Below, in pieces: positions 59,918 through 64,000 of a stretch of 64,000 nt of DNA. The notes under the pieces are model-generated. The model made no database searches and was not told the origin of the DNA. It saw only the letters and a program-made list of their open reading frames with translations. A program made the translations under genes and the position numbers. How positions within the stretch are numbered: the first letter of the stretch is position 1; each line of letters opens with the position of its first letter. The DNA comes from Homalodisca vitripennis (Eukaryota > Arthropoda > Insecta > Hemiptera > Cicadellidae), in the NCBI RefSeq assembly GCF_021130785.1, contig NW_025778025.1, positions 60,987 to 124,986 on the forward strand. The letters run 5' to 3'.

Positions 59918-60645
59918 CTGAGGGCAATAAACTCTTCGGTTACTTTTTACTCTACAAGTCATATCCATGTGATTGGGTGCCTCACTGAGAGGTTATGTTT
60001 CATATTATTGAATTATGCTAATTTTTTTCTTTCTTGTAACCATTCAAATAACCCTATAACTTCTTCACTGTACTACCAGAACATGATATTTTCACTAATG
60101 CAAAAAATAAGCTGTTAGTTTCACTGTGCAACAGCAGTTTTAAAAAAACTTATGAATTGTAACAAGTATTTTTTACGAAGCCATCCTACGTTTCCAGAGC
60201 ATATTGAAAAGAAAAACTATTAAATCTAGGTGTAGATAATACAAAAAACAATGGTAGTGTCCAGAAAGTATTTGTTAAGAATAACAAAACATATTCAAGC
60301 AAACATTTTAAAGTTACTAAGAAATAATGTTCATTTAAACCTTGCAAAATCATTAGAACACATTACATATTTTTGCTTCCAATACGTTTTGAAGTAAATT
60401 ATGTAATATTAACAATTATAGTACTTATTTTATGAGGTAATATTGTGAAAAATAGTGTTTAAAACACATAGGAAAAATGTCTTTTTTTAGTGATTGTCTA
60501 AAGTGCTTGTCTAACAACTAGGAAAAACTCTCATTTGCCCCACTAATTGTGAAATGAAGACCTAAACCTTTTAACGACCATGGATTATATGAAATCACTG
60601 GTACAACAATCCCTGGTCATTAAAATTTGATCCTGTATAGGTTAA

Positions 60646-63542
60646 CCTTTTCGCCGCGAATTAATAAACCAACCACTTGTTCCAAGATTTACATTTTTTG
60701 ACAAAAAAATTTTTTTTTTCCTACAATTATTAAACATTATTATTTTGGTTCCTTGAGATGTTATACACATGTTTTAGTAAGAAAAACGCAAACATTAAAA
60801 TTTTTTATGGTGAATAATACATGTTTTTTTAGTTATTTTATCAAAAAATTTGTAAGAAAAATATTAAATTGTATTACGTTGGTTGATGTACAGTCTGAAT
60901 GAACTTTATATCATAATTTAATTGTACATACACCCATATATGATATTGTGTAACAAGTAATTTGTACATAATAATATAAATTTACCAGTAAAGCTGAAAA
61001 TGTGGTGATTCGCACGAGGCGCAGAAGTAGCAGGGAGTCCATGTCTCACAAACACTCACTTTTATACATTTAGAATTATTTACACAAAGTTAAAACTATT
61101 CATTCTTCAATTTTACTTTTTTAAATAGTTTCAAGTAATAAGTCACAATAAAATACAAGTTAGTAGGCCTAAACATAAAAAATAAAAAATGCAAAAATGT
61201 TGTCCAATATGCAAACATTCTCTTATAGCCTTACAAGATTGTCTTGGTTTTTAGCAATTGCAAGTTTTCTTATAAATCTTTATAGAGTGATAAATTTCAA
61301 AACAAGGAACTATGCACAGGGGTGGCTCATCCTGGCAAGTTTTTACAAAAATACGATGTTTGCTTTCTTTTACACGTGCCTTTCCCTTTTTTGGTGCAGC
61401 TTGATGGTAGGATACTACAAACAGCACAGTTGGGTTTGTGGGTTTTTATCTCCATATTGGCTGATAAAATGGATTTTCCCTGATAGTCTGTCATCAAGAG
61501 GGTTTGCTCAATTTTCGACCACGTCGGATTGCAGTTCTAGGTTGCCATGCACTTAGTAACCCGTCAATAACCTGTTCTCGAAACTTTTTGTGGGTTAGAG
61601 ATCTTACACCATTTTTGCATATTATAAGCTATGCAGCCATTTATCAATGCAATTTCAATGACAAAATGCCATAGGGGGGTGGTAACCATTTCATTGATTT
61701 ATGGCCATAAGGATACGTAGAACAAAACTTGTCAAATAAGTCTACTCCACCCATATTTTTGTTGTACAGTACTTGAATATTGGGTTTCGTGACTTCTCGT
61801 CTGCCTGTCTTTGATCTGACTTCAATTAATTTTACTCCAGTGTCACCTACAGTAGAGAGCATGTTTACTTTTCCTGTATCTTGCCAGGAACATGCTATCA
61901 TATCCTTAGATTCTCGGATCCATGTTGTTGGGAAGTCACCTTTCTTTTTCTTCAAATTTTTCATTTGTGCAGGCAAATTTTTTCGGTTTGCTCTCACCGT
62001 ACCACATGCTCCCAACCCACTCAACCTCAGGTCGTTGAATAAATCAACACTAGAGTAGAAATTGTCCATGTATATGATTCTGTTAGTAGATTCAAAACCT
62101 AGTTAACAAATCTTTTACAACTCTACTACCCAGGCCCTCATCTTTACTGTCGGTTTCTTTCCCAGTATTACACCTTGAATCTCAACAGAAATCCATTTGA
62201 AGAGTCACAGAGCGACCATACCTTGATTCCCCATTTTGTTGATGGCTTGCTTGGGAGATATTGTTTGAAGGATAGCCTACCTTTAAATTTTAACCATACT
62301 TTCATCTATAGAAAGTGCCTCTCCAGGCTCATAGTTGTCTAGATATGTTTTAGAAACAAAAATCTATCAAGGGCCTTATTTTGTTTGAACAGTGGATCAG
62401 ATCCAGGATTACCCTTTGACACCTGATTGCTATTATCATTGAAATGCAAAAAAGACTTGATTAATTGATATTGGTCTCTAGAAAATATTTTGGAAAAAAT
62501 GCCGGAGTTTTTGTCAGCCAAAAGCCGTCTTGAAAATATGATTCTTCATTTGGCTTATGAATGAGTCCCATTGAAATTTGCGTTGCTACAAAAGCTTTCA
62601 TGTCCCTTTCATCGATTTCTTTTAGTTGGTGTAGTCTAGAACGTTTGGGAATGTCAGTTGTTACATCACAACATTGTAAAGAATAAATATTTGTCTGTTC
62701 AGCTACATAATTTATAGATTGCTTCAGGAAAAGAATTTATGAAATGATTCAGTTGGAGTTTAGGTTTTCAAATTTGACCTTAGGTGTATCACAAAGTGTA
62801 AATTTAGGTATTTTTGTCTAATACTATGTTAGAACCTATTTGAATTTCATCCCACAAGGTAGCATTGTTTTGTTGAGATTTAGGCCTAGATTGCTCTAGG
62901 GCTATTTTCATCTAATGGACCATCTTTATCACTTTCAGAGAAGATAGTCTACATTGTTATCACCTATTTCAAAATCTGAGTCTTCATTACCATGATTCAA
63001 ATTATTCATTAATCTCATCATCGGTTATTTGTTTCCATTATTAAACAGGATAACCTCAACAGGCTAGAAATTTGTAAAAACTATTGTCCCTGACTAGCCT
63101 ACATACCTAACAATCACAGCCTTTTTGTTGTAAGATATTCACTACAGTAACACAACACTTTTTAATGTTTAATGTTAAAAACACTTACTTGCATTAAAAT
63201 ATTAAGCAATAAAAACTAAACAATATGAATACAATAAATCAAAACAAATAACCAAACATAACCAATGTTTAATGTTAGTTAAACACGGCAAAAGCAGCAG
63301 ACGCGATCCCGAAACAACTGCCAAACATCGTTCATGTGACTAGTCTAGTTCAAATATTTGCCGCGCGGCTGTTAGCACTTTACAGAAGGCAGTGAATATG
63401 GCGTTTACTCACTTGGGGACTATAGTCGACTTACACAGCCAACGGAGAAGTTTTTCTGCTGCCGTGGACTTAAAGTTCGATTTACGCGGGCGAACGGAAA
63501 AAAACGGTGAGTCGACTATTGTCGATTTACGCGGCGAAAAGG
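60646..63542 (-). mobile_element. piggyBac DNA transposon, 2.9 kb, with broken transposase
   Basis: TTAA on both sides (60642-60645 and 63543-63546); ends CCTTTTCGCCGCG and CGCGGCGAAAAGG are perfect 13-bp inverted repeats. Near the right end GTCGA(C/T)TTACGCGG-like words recur two or three times, as subterminal repeats. The transposase is on the minus strand. It lies in the PHKB intron upstream of exon 1 of the window. Confidence 0.92.
61570..62680 (-). pseudogene. piggyBac transposase (DDE_Tnp_1_7), multiple frameshifts
   Basis: Minus-strand frames give, in order, LKEIDERDMKAFVATQISMG (about 62630), FSKIFSRDQYQLIKSFLHF (62500 region), YLDNYEPGEALSIDESMVK (first catalytic Asp codon 62306-62304), a GIKVWSLCDSSNGFLL stretch in another frame, MDNFYSSVDLFNDL (second Asp codon 62066-62064) and NMGGVDLFDKFCSTY (third Asp codon 61742-61740). 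This is the piggyBac DDD triad in the right order. At least four frame changes prevent a full protein. The Cys-rich C-terminal finger was not recognised. Confidence 0.85.
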
Positions 63543-63920
63543 TTAAACTCATCTAAAATAGCATGCAACATCATGTTATAAAACTCTGCAAAATATGAAC
63601 AAATAAAATATCATTAAAAATAACATGGTACATAGAACCAACTATTTTTGAGAGAAAAACAGTAAACCACCTAAACATATACTTAGTCTAGTCATAAAAT
63701 CTACACAATTTTGAAAAATGAATAGGTCCTATTCTTTGAATTTGACCAGCAATACCGCTTTGGTATTTTTAACATGCTATAGCTGTCACAACATTCAAGT
63801 CATATAAATCTTGCTAGATTTTGTTGTTTTGTTTACGCGATATCATATGTGACCATTACTTTTGACTCAGGATTTAAGTGCTTAACTCAAATTTCATCAC
63901 CTAATTACAATTCTTGTTAA

Positions 63921-64000
63921 CACATTCACGGCGGGTGACGAGCATGCTCGTCATGCAAACGTGGTGCGTCAGGCGGTGGACGGGCGAGCTCGGCATACGG
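63921..64000. mobile_element. Left end of another piggyBac-type element, cut by the window edge
   Basis: TTAA (63917-63920) followed by CACATTCACGGCGGGTGACG, a typical piggyBac-style end, with the perfect palindrome TGACGAGCATGCTCGTCA at 63936-63953. GC content jumps here compared with the flank. The other end is outside the window, so the assignment is by style only. Confidence 0.5.

Noticed and set aside
59918..64000. N-terminal exons of PHKB
   Set aside because: Looked for the conserved early blocks of the family on the minus strand and found none; most of this interval is the piggyBac element, so they must lie farther right.
1..64000. CRISPR arrays, bacterial operons, rRNA genes
   Set aside because: No regularly spaced repeats, no Shine-Dalgarno-led gene runs and no rRNA-like conserved stretches; all coding evidence is eukaryotic with introns.

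Overview
This is a 64 kb, AT-rich piece of an insect nuclear genome. The reasons are a multi-exon animal gene with GT-AG introns, six tandem copies of the insect telomere unit TTAGG, and a dense mix of transposon types usual in insects (Harbinger, piggyBac, mariner, RTE, Jockey/I and CR1-like elements, a tRNA-derived SINE and a Polinton-like fragment). A hemipteran is plausible but not shown.

The one host gene recognised is on the minus strand. It encodes the beta regulatory subunit of phosphorylase b kinase (PHKB), which controls glycogen breakdown. Eighteen exons lie between 59917 and 16917. They cover the protein from about human residue 160 to a true C-terminal stop. The first ~160 residues must lie to the right of the window. 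Every junction keeps frame except one (24065 to 21624), which needs an unseen micro-exon. One intron must be GC-AG. Exon 4 has a perfect 65-bp partial copy just upstream in its intron.

Layout: 1-1860 holds a Polinton/adintovirus-like fragment, with the N-terminal part of a family-B polymerase protein running off the left edge and a divergent 102-aa ORF, separated by a tandem duplication and a perfect hairpin. 2398-6146 is a complete Harbinger element with TAA target duplications; its transposase and MADF-BESS genes are interlocked on opposite strands. 7490-7783 is a LINE scrap. 9180-13856 is a dead CR1-group LINE with an SGNH-esterase ORF1. 15621-16167 is a piggyBac-type MITE. From 16917 rightwards the introns of PHKB carry a dispersed repeat (22757-23690), a piggyBac remnant holding a SINE (26715-27480), a 1.75-kb TTAA element (29584-31336), two mariner relics (33790-34412 and 36835-37719), a Jockey/I-type LINE (40303-43942), a nearly intact full-length RTE-type LINE with an 11-bp target duplication (48108-51170), a piggyBac MITE (57933-58556), a 2.9-kb piggyBac with a broken transposase (60646-63542), and the left end of another TTAA element at the window edge.

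The strongest leads for something new are the Polinton-like divergent module with its hairpin, the interlocked gene arrangement of the Harbinger element, and the exon-4 duplication and missing micro-exon in PHKB. No searches could be run; family names rest on recognised motifs and on general knowledge of those families.
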